A stretch of 64,000 nucleotides of DNA from NCBI RefSeq assembly GCF_019805165.1, contig NZ_RWIJ01000012.1, positions 1 to 64,000 on the forward strand. The letters are read 5' to 3'. The stretch is from Azospirillum sp. 412522 (GTDB lineage: Bacteria; Pseudomonadota; Alphaproteobacteria; Azospirillales; Azospirillaceae). The notes beneath the pieces were generated by a model, which was given only the letters and a program-made list of their open reading frames with translations, was not told the origin of the DNA and did no database searches. A program made the position numbers and the translations under genes. This document shows, one piece after another, positions 42,181-51,400 of this stretch; within the stretch, counting starts at the first letter, position 1, and every line of letters starts with the position of its first letter.

Positions 42181-42975
42181 ATGGCCGCGACGATTCCTTC
42201 CCACTTGGCCTACCTGTCGAACTTCTCGCTGGCCGGGCAGGTGGCGCTCGTGACCGGGTCTGGGCGCGGCCTGGGACTGGAGATCGCGCGGGCATTGGCC
42301 GGGTCGGGGGCGCATGTGCTGCTGAACGGCCGCGACGCCGCGACGCTGGAACCGCGCGTGGCGGAAATAGAGGCCGCCGGCGGCAGCGCGTCCGTGCTGG
42401 CCTTCGACGTGTCGGACCGCGCGGCGGTACGCGACGCCTTCGCGCGGATCGACCGCGAGCACGGCCGGCTCGACGTGCTGGTCCAGAATGTCGGGCAGCG
42501 CAACCGAAAGCCGCTGGCCGACCTGACGGACGATGAGATCACCAGCCTTCTCGACGTCGATCTGGCCTCCGGCCTGATCCTGGCGCGGGAGGCGGCGCGG
42601 CTGATGCTGCCCCAGGGGCGCGGCCGGCTGATCGCCGTCACCTCCGTCGCCGGGCAGATCTCGCGGGCCAACGACAGCGTCTATGCCGCGGCGAAGTCCG
42701 GGCTGAACGGCATGGTGCGGGCGCTGGCCGCCGAATACGGCCCGCAGGGGCTGACCAGCAACGCCATCGCGCCCGGTTTTTTCGCAACCGAAACGAACGC
42801 GGCGATCACCGGCGATCCGGAGCGCTCCGCCTATTTCGCCAACCGCACGCCGATGCGGCGGTGGGGCCGGCCGGAGGAGATCGCCGGGGCGGCGGTGTTC
42901 CTGGCCTCGGCGGCGGCATCCTATGTCAACGGTCATGTCTTGGTCGTCGATGGCGGCGCCACCATCTTGATGTAA
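42181..42975 (+). CDS. SDR family oxidoreductase (gluconate 5-dehydrogenase-like)
   Basis: A 264-aa short-chain dehydrogenase. The NAD(P) motif TGSGRGLG lies near residues 25-32; FDVSDR marks the adenine loop. The NNAG position reads QNVG, an unusual variant. The catalytic set includes S (SVAG), Y and K in VYAAAKSG; the C-terminal signature is APGFFATETN. The overall look, beginning FSLAGQVALVTGSGRGLG, is that of IdnO-type 5-ketogluconate reductases, but the substrate is not certain. AGGGAGG is a strong ribosome-binding site. The gene sits 25 bp before pabB and may be cotranscribed. Confidence 0.88.
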   Translation: MAATIPSHLAYLSNFSLAGQVALVTGSGRGLGLEIARALAGSGAHVLLNGRDAATLEPRVAEIEAAGGSASVLAFDVSDRAAVRDAFARIDREHGRLDVLVQNVGQRNRKPLADLTDDEITSLLDVDLASGLILAREAARLMLPQGRGRLIAVTSVAGQISRANDSVYAAAKSGLNGMVRALAAEYGPQGLTSNAIAPGFFATETNAAITGDPERSAYFANRTPMRRWGRPEEIAGAAVFLASAAASYVNGHVLVVDGGATILM

Positions 42976-43000
42976 GCCGCCGGCCGATCCGCCTACCGCC

Positions 43001-44365
43001 ATGCTGACGATTCCGATCTCCTGCGGCGATCCCGCCGCCCTGTTCCGTTCCTGGAGCGCCGAGCCCTGGGCGATGCTGCTCGACAGCGCGGCGGCCCGTC
43101 CACAGAATGGGCGCTATTCCTACATCGTTGCTGAACCGTTCCAAACCGTCGAGGCGATTGGCGGGCAAACCCTGGTTGACGGCCACCCGGCCGCCGGCAG
43201 CCCCTTCGACGCGCTGGAACGGGCGCTGGCCGCTCATCCCCTGACCTCCAACGGCCCGGTTCCCTTTACCGGAGGCGCCGTAGGCTTCGTTGGTTACGAA
43301 GCCGGAACGGCTTTGGAGGGCCTGATCTCCCGCCATGGCAATCCGGGCGGCCAGCCCGACTTCGCCTTCGGTCTCTACGACGTGGTCGCCGCTTTCGACC
43401 GGCAGGAGCGGTGCGGCTGGGTCATCGCCGCCCGGCCGGAGGCTGAGGACCGCGCCCGCCGCATGGCGGCGCGGCTGTCCGTTCCGCCTCCGGAACAATC
43501 GGCCGGACCGGCGCCGCTGCGCTGGCGGTCGGAGCTGGCGCGGCCCGACTATCTCGACCGGGTCGGACGGGTTCTGGAGTATATCCGCGCCGGCGACATC
43601 TATCAGGCCAACTTCACCCAGCGCTTTCTAGCCGATACCGGCGGGGGCATCGATGCGTACGCGCTGTACGAGCGGCTGCGCGCCTTGAGCCCGGCCCCCT
43701 TCGCCGCCTTCCTCAATTGCGGCCCCAAGCTGCGGTTGGCCGGGGCGTCGCCGGAACGCTTCATCCGTCTGGGCGCCGACCGGACCATCCAGACGCGGCC
43801 GATCAAGGGCACCCGCCCGCGTCATGCCGATCCGGCGGCCGACGCGGCGGCGGCGGCAGAGCTTTCCGCCAGCATCAAGGACCGGGCGGAGAACCTGATG
43901 ATCACCGACCTGCTGCGCAACGATCTGGCGCGGGTGTCGGAAATCGGCAGCGTCAAGGTGCCGGTGCTGTTCGGGCTGGAGAGCTTCGCCACCGTCCACC
44001 ACCTCGTGTCCGTCGTCACCGCGCGCCTGCTGCCGGGGCTGGGGCCGGTCGATCTGCTCCGCGCCGCCTGTCCCGGCGGGTCGATCACCGGGGCGCCGAA
44101 GATCCGCGCCATGCAGATCATCGACGAGTTGGAGGTGGCGCGGCGCGGCGCCTATTGCGGCTCGGTGGCCTGGATCGGCTTCGACGGCGCCATGGACAGC
44201 AACATCGTCATCCGCACCCTGTCGGTGACGCCGGACGCGGTGATCGCCCAGGCCGGCGGGGGCATCGTCGCCGATTCCGATCCGGCGGACGAGCATGAGG
44301 AGATGCTGGTCAAGGCCCGCGCCCAGCTGCGCGCGGCCGGCGAACTCGCGGGGGAAATGGAATGA
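43001..44365 (+). CDS. pabB: Aminodeoxychorismate synthase component I
   Basis: The 454-aa chorismate-binding enzyme of folate synthesis makes 4-amino-4-deoxychorismate from chorismate. The decisive mark is TRPIKGTRPR near residue 267, whose Lys distinguishes PabB from TrpE. Further marks are DRAENLMITDLLRNDL, GGSITGAPKIRAMQIIDELE and AGGGIVADSDPADEHEE. The glutaminase partner (PabA) is not in the window. The stop overlaps pabC by ATGA, fitting the pathway order. Confidence 0.95.
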   Translation: MLTIPISCGDPAALFRSWSAEPWAMLLDSAAARPQNGRYSYIVAEPFQTVEAIGGQTLVDGHPAAGSPFDALERALAAHPLTSNGPVPFTGGAVGFVGYEAGTALEGLISRHGNPGGQPDFAFGLYDVVAAFDRQERCGWVIAARPEAEDRARRMAARLSVPPPEQSAGPAPLRWRSELARPDYLDRVGRVLEYIRAGDIYQANFTQRFLADTGGGIDAYALYERLRALSPAPFAAFLNCGPKLRLAGASPERFIRLGADRTIQTRPIKGTRPRHADPAADAAAAAELSASIKDRAENLMITDLLRNDLARVSEIGSVKVPVLFGLESFATVHHLVSVVTARLLPGLGPVDLLRAACPGGSITGAPKIRAMQIIDELEVARRGAYCGSVAWIGFDGAMDSNIVIRTLSVTPDAVIAQAGGGIVADSDPADEHEEMLVKARAQLRAAGELAGEME

Positions 44366-45168
44366 CGATCTGGCTGAACGGGCGTCTGCTGCCGGCGGCT
44401 GAGGCGCGGATCGACCCGGCCGACCGCGGCTTCACCCTCGGCGACGGGCTGTTCGAGACGATCCGCTTCAAGGACGGCGCTCCGCGCCACCTGCCGCGCC
44501 ATCTCGACCGGCTGGCTGCCGGGGTTCAACTGCTGCATCTGCCGCTGCCTTACACCGTCGCCGAACTGGCCGACGCGATGGCGGCGCTGATCGGGGCGAC
44601 CGGCGTGGCCGACGGCGTCCTGCGCCTGACCCTGTCGCGCGGAACCGGCGCCCGTGGGGTGCTGCCGCCGGCCGACGCCCGGCCGACCCTGCTGATGACC
44701 GTGGGGCCCGCCGCCCACATGACCGCGCCGGTCGCCGCAATCATCGCCCGCTGCACCCGCCGAAACGAGCATTCGCCGCTGTCGCGGCTGAAGTCGCTGA
44801 ACTACCTCGATTCCATCCTGGCCCGGCAGGAGGCGGCGGAGCGCGGGGCCGACGACGCGCTGCTGCTGAACGCCGCCGGCCGGCTGGCCGAATCCAGCGT
44901 CGCCACCCTGTTCCTGTCGGTTGGCGGCCGGCTGCTGACCCCGCCGGTCGCCGACGGTGCCCTTCCCGGCATCCGCCGCGCCCTGATCCTGGAGCGCCAC
45001 GGCGCCGAGGAAGCGCCGCTCACTCCGGAAGACCTCGCCCGTGCCGACGAGGCCATCCTGACCAACAGCCTGGGCCTGCGCCCGCTGGTGGCGGTGGATG
45101 GCCGTCCGGTCGGCGGCGGGGCGGCGGGGCCGGTTCTGGCCCGCCTGCTGGCCGATCCCGACCTGTAA
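44362..45168 (+). CDS. pabC: Aminodeoxychorismate lyase / class IV aminotransferase
   Basis: A 268-aa PLP enzyme of fold type IV. Early motif: DRGFTLGDGLFETIR. The PLP lysine lies in SRLKSLNYLDSILARQEA near residue 146, and LAESSVATLF and NSLGLRPLVAV complete the site. Members of this family are ADC lyase, D-amino-acid or branched-chain aminotransferases; overlap with pabB argues for ADC lyase, giving 4-aminobenzoate and pyruvate. The length suits the family. Confidence 0.92.
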   Translation: MTIWLNGRLLPAAEARIDPADRGFTLGDGLFETIRFKDGAPRHLPRHLDRLAAGVQLLHLPLPYTVAELADAMAALIGATGVADGVLRLTLSRGTGARGVLPPADARPTLLMTVGPAAHMTAPVAAIIARCTRRNEHSPLSRLKSLNYLDSILARQEAAERGADDALLLNAAGRLAESSVATLFLSVGGRLLTPPVADGALPGIRRALILERHGAEEAPLTPEDLARADEAILTNSLGLRPLVAVDGRPVGGGAAGPVLARLLADPDL

Positions 45169-45189
45169 TCCGGCATCCGAGGGACCGTG

Positions 45190-45632
45190 ATGATCGAGAC
45201 CGTGACTTTCCCGAACTGACCGTCATCGGCTGCATGGTCGAGGCGAGCCCCGACGACCTGCCGGCGGCGGTCGCTGCCGCGTGGGAGCGCGTGGCCGCCG
45301 CCGATGTCGGAACGGCCGCTTTCGCGATGGTAGCGTTGCCGGAGGAGAGCGGACTGCACCGCCGGCTGGTCGGCTTCATGGCGGCGAAGGCGAGCGAGAT
45401 CCCCGACGGCATGGTCCGCGTCGACCTGGATGCCGGCCGCTACCTGCGGACGGCGCAGGACGGCCCGCAGGCGGCGGTCTCCGACGGCTTCACCCGGCTT
45501 CATGCCCATGCCGAGGCGAACGGGCTGAAGCTGTCGGGCATCGCGCTCGATTTCGGCTACCGCCCCGGAGAGTCCGATGGGCGCCACGAACTGCATCTGG
45601 CGCTCGCTCCGCAACTGCCGGCGCTCGGCTGA
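45190..45632 (+). CDS. GyrI-like effector-binding domain protein with apparent 5' frameshift
   Basis: ATG 45190 has a GAGGG ribosome-binding site and reads MIETVTFPN, then hits TGA at 45217-45219. In the -1 frame the same DNA continues FPELTVIGCMVEASPDDLPA without a stop to 45632. Joined, the two give a natural small-molecule-binding (GyrI/AraC effector type) protein of ~147 aa, ending in LDFGYRPGESDGRHELHLAL. So one base appears missing near CCCGAA (45210-45215), or ribosomes slip there. Internal ATG 45234 could instead start a shortened 132-aa product lacking the first strand. The domain assignment is moderate. Confidence 0.65.
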
Positions 45633-45650
45633 CCTTTCGAAGACACGTCG

Positions 45651-47267
45651 TCAGCGTCCCGTGCTGTAGACGCCGTGGATGCCGAACTCCACCGGCTGCC
45701 CGGCCAGATGGCGGTTCAGCAGGGTGGCGACCTCGGCGGCAGCCGGCTTGCCGTCGAGCGCCGCGAGGTCGCGTTGCAGCGCCGCCATCGGCTTGGGCGA
45801 GGCGATGGCGATGAAATGGTCGGCGCCGAAGGGCGGCTCCACCGTCAGGGCCAGCCGGTAGGGGCCGCCGCGCGGGATCTGCGGCGGGTCCTTGCGGTCC
45901 GCCAGCGGGTAGAGGTAGTTGACCGTGCCGTCGGCGGCGAGGTTGATCAGGGTGAAATAAGTGCCGCTGTTGCCGCCGATGTCGAGCGAGACCGTCTCCC
46001 CCTGGCGATAGTCGCGGTCGCCCGGCTCCACCGCCAGGGAGAGGGAGCGCTCCTGCGCCGCCGCCTTCACCCGCAGCACCAGCGACCATTTGTCGACCAC
46101 CCCCTGCACCCGCCGCCGGGTTTCCGGAGCCGCCGGGTCGCCGGGGATGCTGGCCAGCACGTCGCCGACATTGCTGACCACCTCGCCGTTGTCGCTGTCC
46201 CAGACCAGGGCGGAGTCGTTCTTGCCCGCCATCTCGACTCCGGCGAAGCCCGCCGCCAGCTTCTTCACCGCCGCCGGCTTGCCCAGGATGCGCAGCGGGA
46301 TCGGGCCGACGGCCGGCAGCAGCGAGGGCGGCTTCGGCCGGCCGGCGACCGGGTCGATCAGCGGGACCTCGCCGCGGCCGCGCGGCTGGACCTGCGGATG
46401 CTGCCGCCCTTCCAGCGCCATGCGGACGGCGCCGCGGATATGCGCCTCCAACTCCCCCTTGGTGACGACGCCGTCGCCGTCGCGGTCGGCCTGCCCGCGC
46501 AGGGCGTTGGCGAAGGCCCAGCTCAGCGCGCCGCGCGGCCTGCGGTCGATCATCACCTCCGGCGCCAGCTCATGGTCGGCCACCGCGGCGAAGAAGGTGA
46601 CGTTCGGCTGCTCCTCCGCCTCCGCCTGGAGGGCGGCGCGGGTGGGCGGGGGCAGGGCGTCGTCCTCGATATGGTCGACCGGCACGCCGTCGATGGTCGC
46701 CGCCCGCGTGCCGAGCTTGCCGGCGCGGTCGTCGAAGGCGCGGGTCATCGTGCCGGAATGGCAGGAATCGGAGACGAAGATCACCCGGCGCGGCGCCGCC
46801 TCCTTGAACAGGACGGCGATCTCGTCGTCGGTCAGGCGCTGGGCGGTGCCCGGTCCGCGCGGGGCGAAATCGGCCAGCACCAGGAACTCGTCCAGCCCGT
46901 CGGCCTCGCTGCCGGGCACGCGTTCCGGTTGCTGCGCGCCATGGCCGGCGAAGGTCAGGATCAGCGTCGAGTCGGGCGACGTGTCGGCGATCAGCTGCCG
47001 CCACGCCGCGATGATCCGGCCGCGCTCCGCCTCGCCGTCGATGAACAGGCGCAGTTTCCGCACGCCCAGACCCTTCAGGGAATCGGCGATGTCGCGGGCG
47101 TCGTTGACCGCCCCCTGCAACGGATTGATGCGGCTGTAATTGTCGATGCCGATGACGAGGGCCGCGATTTCCGCCTTCGCCGGGCTGGCAACCACCGTCA
47201 GGCCCATGCCGGCCGCGAAACCGGCCAGGATCGTCGCCGCCCAGAACCGTGCCTCTCCAAACATCAT
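45651..47267 (-). CDS. Exported caspase-family (C14) protein with EF-hand-like loop and DUF4384-like C-terminus
   Basis: 538 aa. The signal peptide (to about residue 32, ASPAKA-E) sends it to the periplasm or beyond. A caspase/metacaspase p20-like domain follows: ALVIGIDNYSRINPLQGAVN, catalytic H109 in LTFAGHGAQ and C169 in FVSDSCHSG. At 261-272, DRDGDGVVTKGE fits the EF-hand calcium loop (D261, D263, D265, E272). The C-terminal part (~425-538) contains YRQGETVSLDIGG and YFTLINLAADGTVNYLYP, the DUF4384 pattern. ATG 47267 follows GGGG. It is divergent from the lipoprotein and WD40-caspase genes. The substrate is unknown; metacaspase-type enzymes usually cut after Arg/Lys. Confidence 0.85.
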   Translation of the reverse strand: MMFGEARFWAATILAGFAAGMGLTVVASPAKAEIAALVIGIDNYSRINPLQGAVNDARDIADSLKGLGVRKLRLFIDGEAERGRIIAAWRQLIADTSPDSTLILTFAGHGAQQPERVPGSEADGLDEFLVLADFAPRGPGTAQRLTDDEIAVLFKEAAPRRVIFVSDSCHSGTMTRAFDDRAGKLGTRAATIDGVPVDHIEDDALPPPTRAALQAEAEEQPNVTFFAAVADHELAPEVMIDRRPRGALSWAFANALRGQADRDGDGVVTKGELEAHIRGAVRMALEGRQHPQVQPRGRGEVPLIDPVAGRPKPPSLLPAVGPIPLRILGKPAAVKKLAAGFAGVEMAGKNDSALVWDSDNGEVVSNVGDVLASIPGDPAAPETRRRVQGVVDKWSLVLRVKAAAQERSLSLAVEPGDRDYRQGETVSLDIGGNSGTYFTLINLAADGTVNYLYPLADRKDPPQIPRGGPYRLALTVEPPFGADHFIAIASPKPMAALQRDLAALDGKPAAAEVATLLNRHLAGQPVEFGIHGVYSTGR

Positions 47268-47496
47268 AGTCCCCAAGTATAGCGTATGACGAAGGCTAGA
47301 TATGGACAAAAGTACGTAAAAGGCCGCGCGAATCCACAGTAATGCCCTCTTCCGTTGCAGTTGTTGCTGTGGCAGCGTTGCAGCCGGTCCTGATCGGCGG
47401 GGGGCCGTATCCACTGTGGGGGTGGTGCGGGCCGCCGGGAATTCTGGACTCGAACGAAAGCCATCTTAAACAGAAAAGCAAACGGGAATTAAGGTC

Positions 47497-48312
47497 ATGC
47501 GAAGCAACCGTGCCAAGCGCGCCAAGGCCAGCCTCCTCTCCGTCACCATCGTCGCCATGGCGCTCAGCGGCTGCGTGACCACGCAGCAGGACCGCATCGG
47601 CGCCAATGACGGGTCCGACGCGTGCTACCAGTACCGTGTCGCGCTCGATTCGACCGGCAACTACTATGCCGAGGACATGCTGAAGGGCGCGGCCATCGGC
47701 GCGGGCGCGGGCGCGCTGACCGGTGCGCTGGCCGGCGGCAACCTGAAGAGCGCGCTGATCGGCGCCGCGGCCGGCGCCGCCGTGGGCACGCTCGGCGGCT
47801 ACTGGAACTCCCGGATGCAGCAGGGCCGCGACCAGGCGATCCTGGGGGTGGCGAACGACCTCGACGCCGAGAACCAGAACCTCGACCGCACCCAGGTCGC
47901 GCTCGACCAGCTGGTGAACTGCCGCCGCGCCGAGATCGCGCGCGTCAAGGCCGACTACAAGGCGGGCCGCATCGGCAAGCCGGAGGCCGAGCAGCGCCTC
48001 GCCCTGATCCGCGGCCAGCTCGACAAGGACTACACCATCGCCAGCGGCATCAACCAGAACATCGTCAAGCGCCGCGACGAGTATCTGATCGCCGCCGACA
48101 ACATCGAGCCGGGTTCCGCCGAGAAGATCCGCACCAAGGCGGCGGCCAAGGCCCAGACCAAGAAGAAGCCGGCCAAGCAGACCGCCACCGCGTCCTCGTC
48201 GCAGGTGGTCCAGCGCACCAACACCGCCTTCGAGACGTCGGAGCGCATCAACGCCGCGACCAACAGCATCCAGCAGATGGCCCAGAAGGAAGCCACCCTG
48301 GACGCCGTCTGA
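47497..48312 (+). CDS. Glycine-zipper lipoprotein
   Basis: 271 aa. The lipobox ALSGC near residue 26 predicts lipidation. A glycine-zipper membrane-like segment follows (~64-100: GAAIGAGAGALTGALAGG, then IGAAAGAAVGTLGGY), as in outer-membrane Gly-zipper proteins that oligomerise or insert in membranes. The rest is a long charged helical region and a Lys/Ala-rich stretch (AAAKAQTKKKPAKQ). It lies between two caspase-like genes, 97 bp ahead of the WD40-caspase on the same strand, so the two may be cotranscribed. Function is unknown; a membrane anchor or pore subunit for the module is a guess. Confidence 0.75.
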   Translation: MRSNRAKRAKASLLSVTIVAMALSGCVTTQQDRIGANDGSDACYQYRVALDSTGNYYAEDMLKGAAIGAGAGALTGALAGGNLKSALIGAAAGAAVGTLGGYWNSRMQQGRDQAILGVANDLDAENQNLDRTQVALDQLVNCRRAEIARVKADYKAGRIGKPEAEQRLALIRGQLDKDYTIASGINQNIVKRRDEYLIAADNIEPGSAEKIRTKAAAKAQTKKKPAKQTATASSSQVVQRTNTAFETSERINAATNSIQQMAQKEATLDAV

Positions 48313-48409
48313 GGCGTGGCCCTATGAGATCCGTCCGGCGGCGGCCTCTCCGGAGATCACCGGGAGGCCGCGGCCGGGCGGCATCCGACATTCAGTGCAA
48401 GCGGAACCG

Positions 48410-51400
48410 ATGATGGCCGGCTGTCTCACTCCCCCGATCGCGTGGCTTCGGCATAACGTCCGTGCCGGTGCGCTCCTTGCCGCCTTGCTCGCCCCTCTGC
48501 TCGGTTGCCTTGAGGCGGGGCCGGTGCTGGCGGGCGATGCCTCGACCGGCGCCTTCCTGCGGATCGAGACCGGCGGCCACACCGCGCGCGTCAACCGGCT
48601 GGCCACCGACGCGCAGGGCCGGCTGATCGCCAGCGTGTCCAACGACAAGACCCTGCGCCTGTGGGCGCGCGACAGCGGCGAGCCTCTCGGCGTGCTGCGC
48701 GTGCCGATGGAGGCGGGGGACGAGGGCGCGCTCTACGCCGTCGCCCTGTCGGCCGACGGTTCGCTGGCCGTGGCGGCGGGGAACACCGGGGCGAGCTGGG
48801 GCGACGGCGTCACGCTCTACCTGTTCGACGTCAAGGCGCAGCGGCTGAAGGCCCGGCTCCCCGGCCAGCCGCAGGTGCTCAACGATCTGGCCTTCTCGCC
48901 CGACGGGCGTTTCGTCGCCGGGGCCTTCGGCGGCACCGCCGGCATCCGTGTCTGGGACAGCGCCAGCTTCAAGCTGGTCGCCGAGGACACCGGCTACGAG
49001 GCGCGGGTCTCGGCCCTCGCCTTCGCCCCCGACGGGCGGCTCGCCACCGCCGCCTTCGACGGCAACGTCCGCCTCTATGACGCCGGCTTCAAGCCGAAGG
49101 CCAAGCGCAAGCCGGGCAACGGCCTGCCCTATTCGGTCGCCTTCTCGCCCGACGGCGCGCTGCTGGCCGTCGGCTATGCCGACCAGACGCGGGTCGACGT
49201 GCTGTCCGGCGCCGACCTGAAGACGCGCTGGTCGCCCAAGACCACCGGCATCACCGGCGGCAGCTTCGCCGCCGTCGCCTGGGACGGCACCGCGCTGGTC
49301 GCCGCCGGCACCGCCACCCAGGACGGCAAGCGCAATCTGGTGCGCCGCTGGGCCGAGGCCGGGAAGGGCGCCTTCGCCGACATCGCGGCGGCCCGCGATT
49401 CGGTGACCCATCTGCTGGCCCTGCCCGGCGGCGGGGTGGCCTTCGCCGCCGCCGATCCCGGTTGGGGCGAGATCGACCCGGCCGGCCGGCTGCGCTTCGC
49501 CCGCATGGGCGACGTCGCCGATTACCGCGACATCCATCTCGGCCGCTTCGGCCTGTCCGACGACGGGCTGGTGCTGGAGTTCGGCATGGAGCAGGGCGGC
49601 CGGCGGCCGATGCGCTTCGACGTTCTGGCCCGCAGCCTGACCCCGGCTCCCGATCCCCAATCCGGCCTGAACCGCCCGGCCGCCGAGGGGCCGGGCATTG
49701 GCGTCGCCGACTGGCGCAACAGCCGCACGCCCAAGGTCAACGGCCAGCCGGTGAAGCTGGACAGCGGCGAATGGGCGCGCAGCGTCACCGTGCTGGGCGC
49801 CCAGCGCCGTGTCCTGCTGGGCGGCGAGTTCAGCCTGCGCCTGCTCGATTCCGCCGGGGCCGAGCTTGCCCGTGCCGAGGTGCCGGCTGCGGTGTGGGGC
49901 GTCGTCGCGTCGGCCGACGGCCGGATCGCCGTGGCGGCACTCGGCGACGGCACGCTGCGCTGGTACGCGCTGTCGGGCGGCGCCCGGCCGCTGGAGGAGC
50001 TGGCGGCTTTGTTCCCGCATCGCGACGGCCGCCGCTGGGTGCTGTGGACGCCGGAGGCCTTCTTCGACCATTCCGAAAGCGGCGGCGAGACCCTGGTCGG
50101 CTTCCACCTGAACGACCCGAAGAAGAAGGGCAGCCAGTGGGTCGAGTTCAAGCAGGTCTACCGCGTCTTCGACGCCCCCGAACTGGTGCGGGACAAGCTG
50201 CGCCAGACCGGGCAGGCGGAGATCGCGGCGCGCCTGTCCGCTATCGGCGACGTCCGCCTGCTGACCCAGCGCCGCCCACAGGTGACGCTGGTGGAGTACT
50301 GCACCGTGCCTGCCGCCGCCCGCGGCCTGACGCTGGGCACCGGCGGCCAGCCTGCCGCCGCCAACACTGCTGCCGCCAACTCTGCCGCCGCCAATTCCGC
50401 CGCGGCGCAGCCCGCCCCGGCGGATGCCGAAACCTGCCACCCGCTGGACATGACGCCGGTCAGCCGCGCCTTCGCCCGCACCAAGGAGCCGGCGGCGGCT
50501 CCGGTCGCCGCGGTTTCGACGCCGGCGACTCCGGCCAAGGCGCCGCCGACGGCCGGGGCGCCGCCCAAACCTCAAGGCGGATCGCAGGCGGCGGAGCCGG
50601 ATGCCGCGGCGGACGAGCCGCGCCTGACCGTGGCGCTGCCGGACGGGGTCGGTTCCGTCCGCCTGCGCTACCGGATCGCCGACACCGGCGGCGGCATCGG
50701 CTCGGTCGATCTGTTCCGCAATGGCCGCAACGTCAGCGGCCAGGACAAGTCCCGCGCCTTCGCCCGCGCCAAGGAACCCGTTTCGCCGCCGGCCCCCCAG
50801 CCCGCGCCGCAACCGGCCCCGCAGGCAGCGGCCGACCAACCGAAGGACCAGGCCGCCGCGACAACCCCGCCTCCGCCCCCGGAGGAGCGTGTCAGCACCG
50901 TCCGGCTCGATCCCGGCAGCAACCGCGTGCAGATCCGCGCCTACAACGGCACCGACGCCATCTATGAACGCTCGGCCCTGGTCGATTTCGTCCTTCCAGC
51001 CCCGGCGGTCGCAGAGGCGGACAGCAAGGCGCAGCGCGACGTTCCCGACCGGCCGCGGCTGATCACCTTCGTCGTCGGCATCGACAAGTACCGGCCGGCC
51101 GGCACGCAGCTGCGCTTCGCCCGCGCCGATGCGACCTCCTTCGCCGATGCGTTGCGCGGCCGCATCCCCGCCGGCTACGACCGCGGGCAGTCGCTGGCCC
51201 TGTCCAGGACGCTCTACGACGAGCAGGCGAGCCGCGACGCCGTCGTCGCCGGGCTGGAGGCGCTGGCCGCCAACGCGCGGGAGCAGGATACGGTCGTCCT
51301 CTACCTCGCCGGCCATGGCGTGATCGTGCCGTCGCCGAAGGACCCGTCGGTCAAGCTCTACCACTTCATCACCCAGGACGTGACCGCCGCCACGCCGGAG

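Noticed and set aside
46570-47004. A 144-aa reverse-strand frame overlapping the caspase gene as a nested gene
   Set aside because: It is Arg/Ala-rich shadow of the caspase coding frame, with no start signal or domain.
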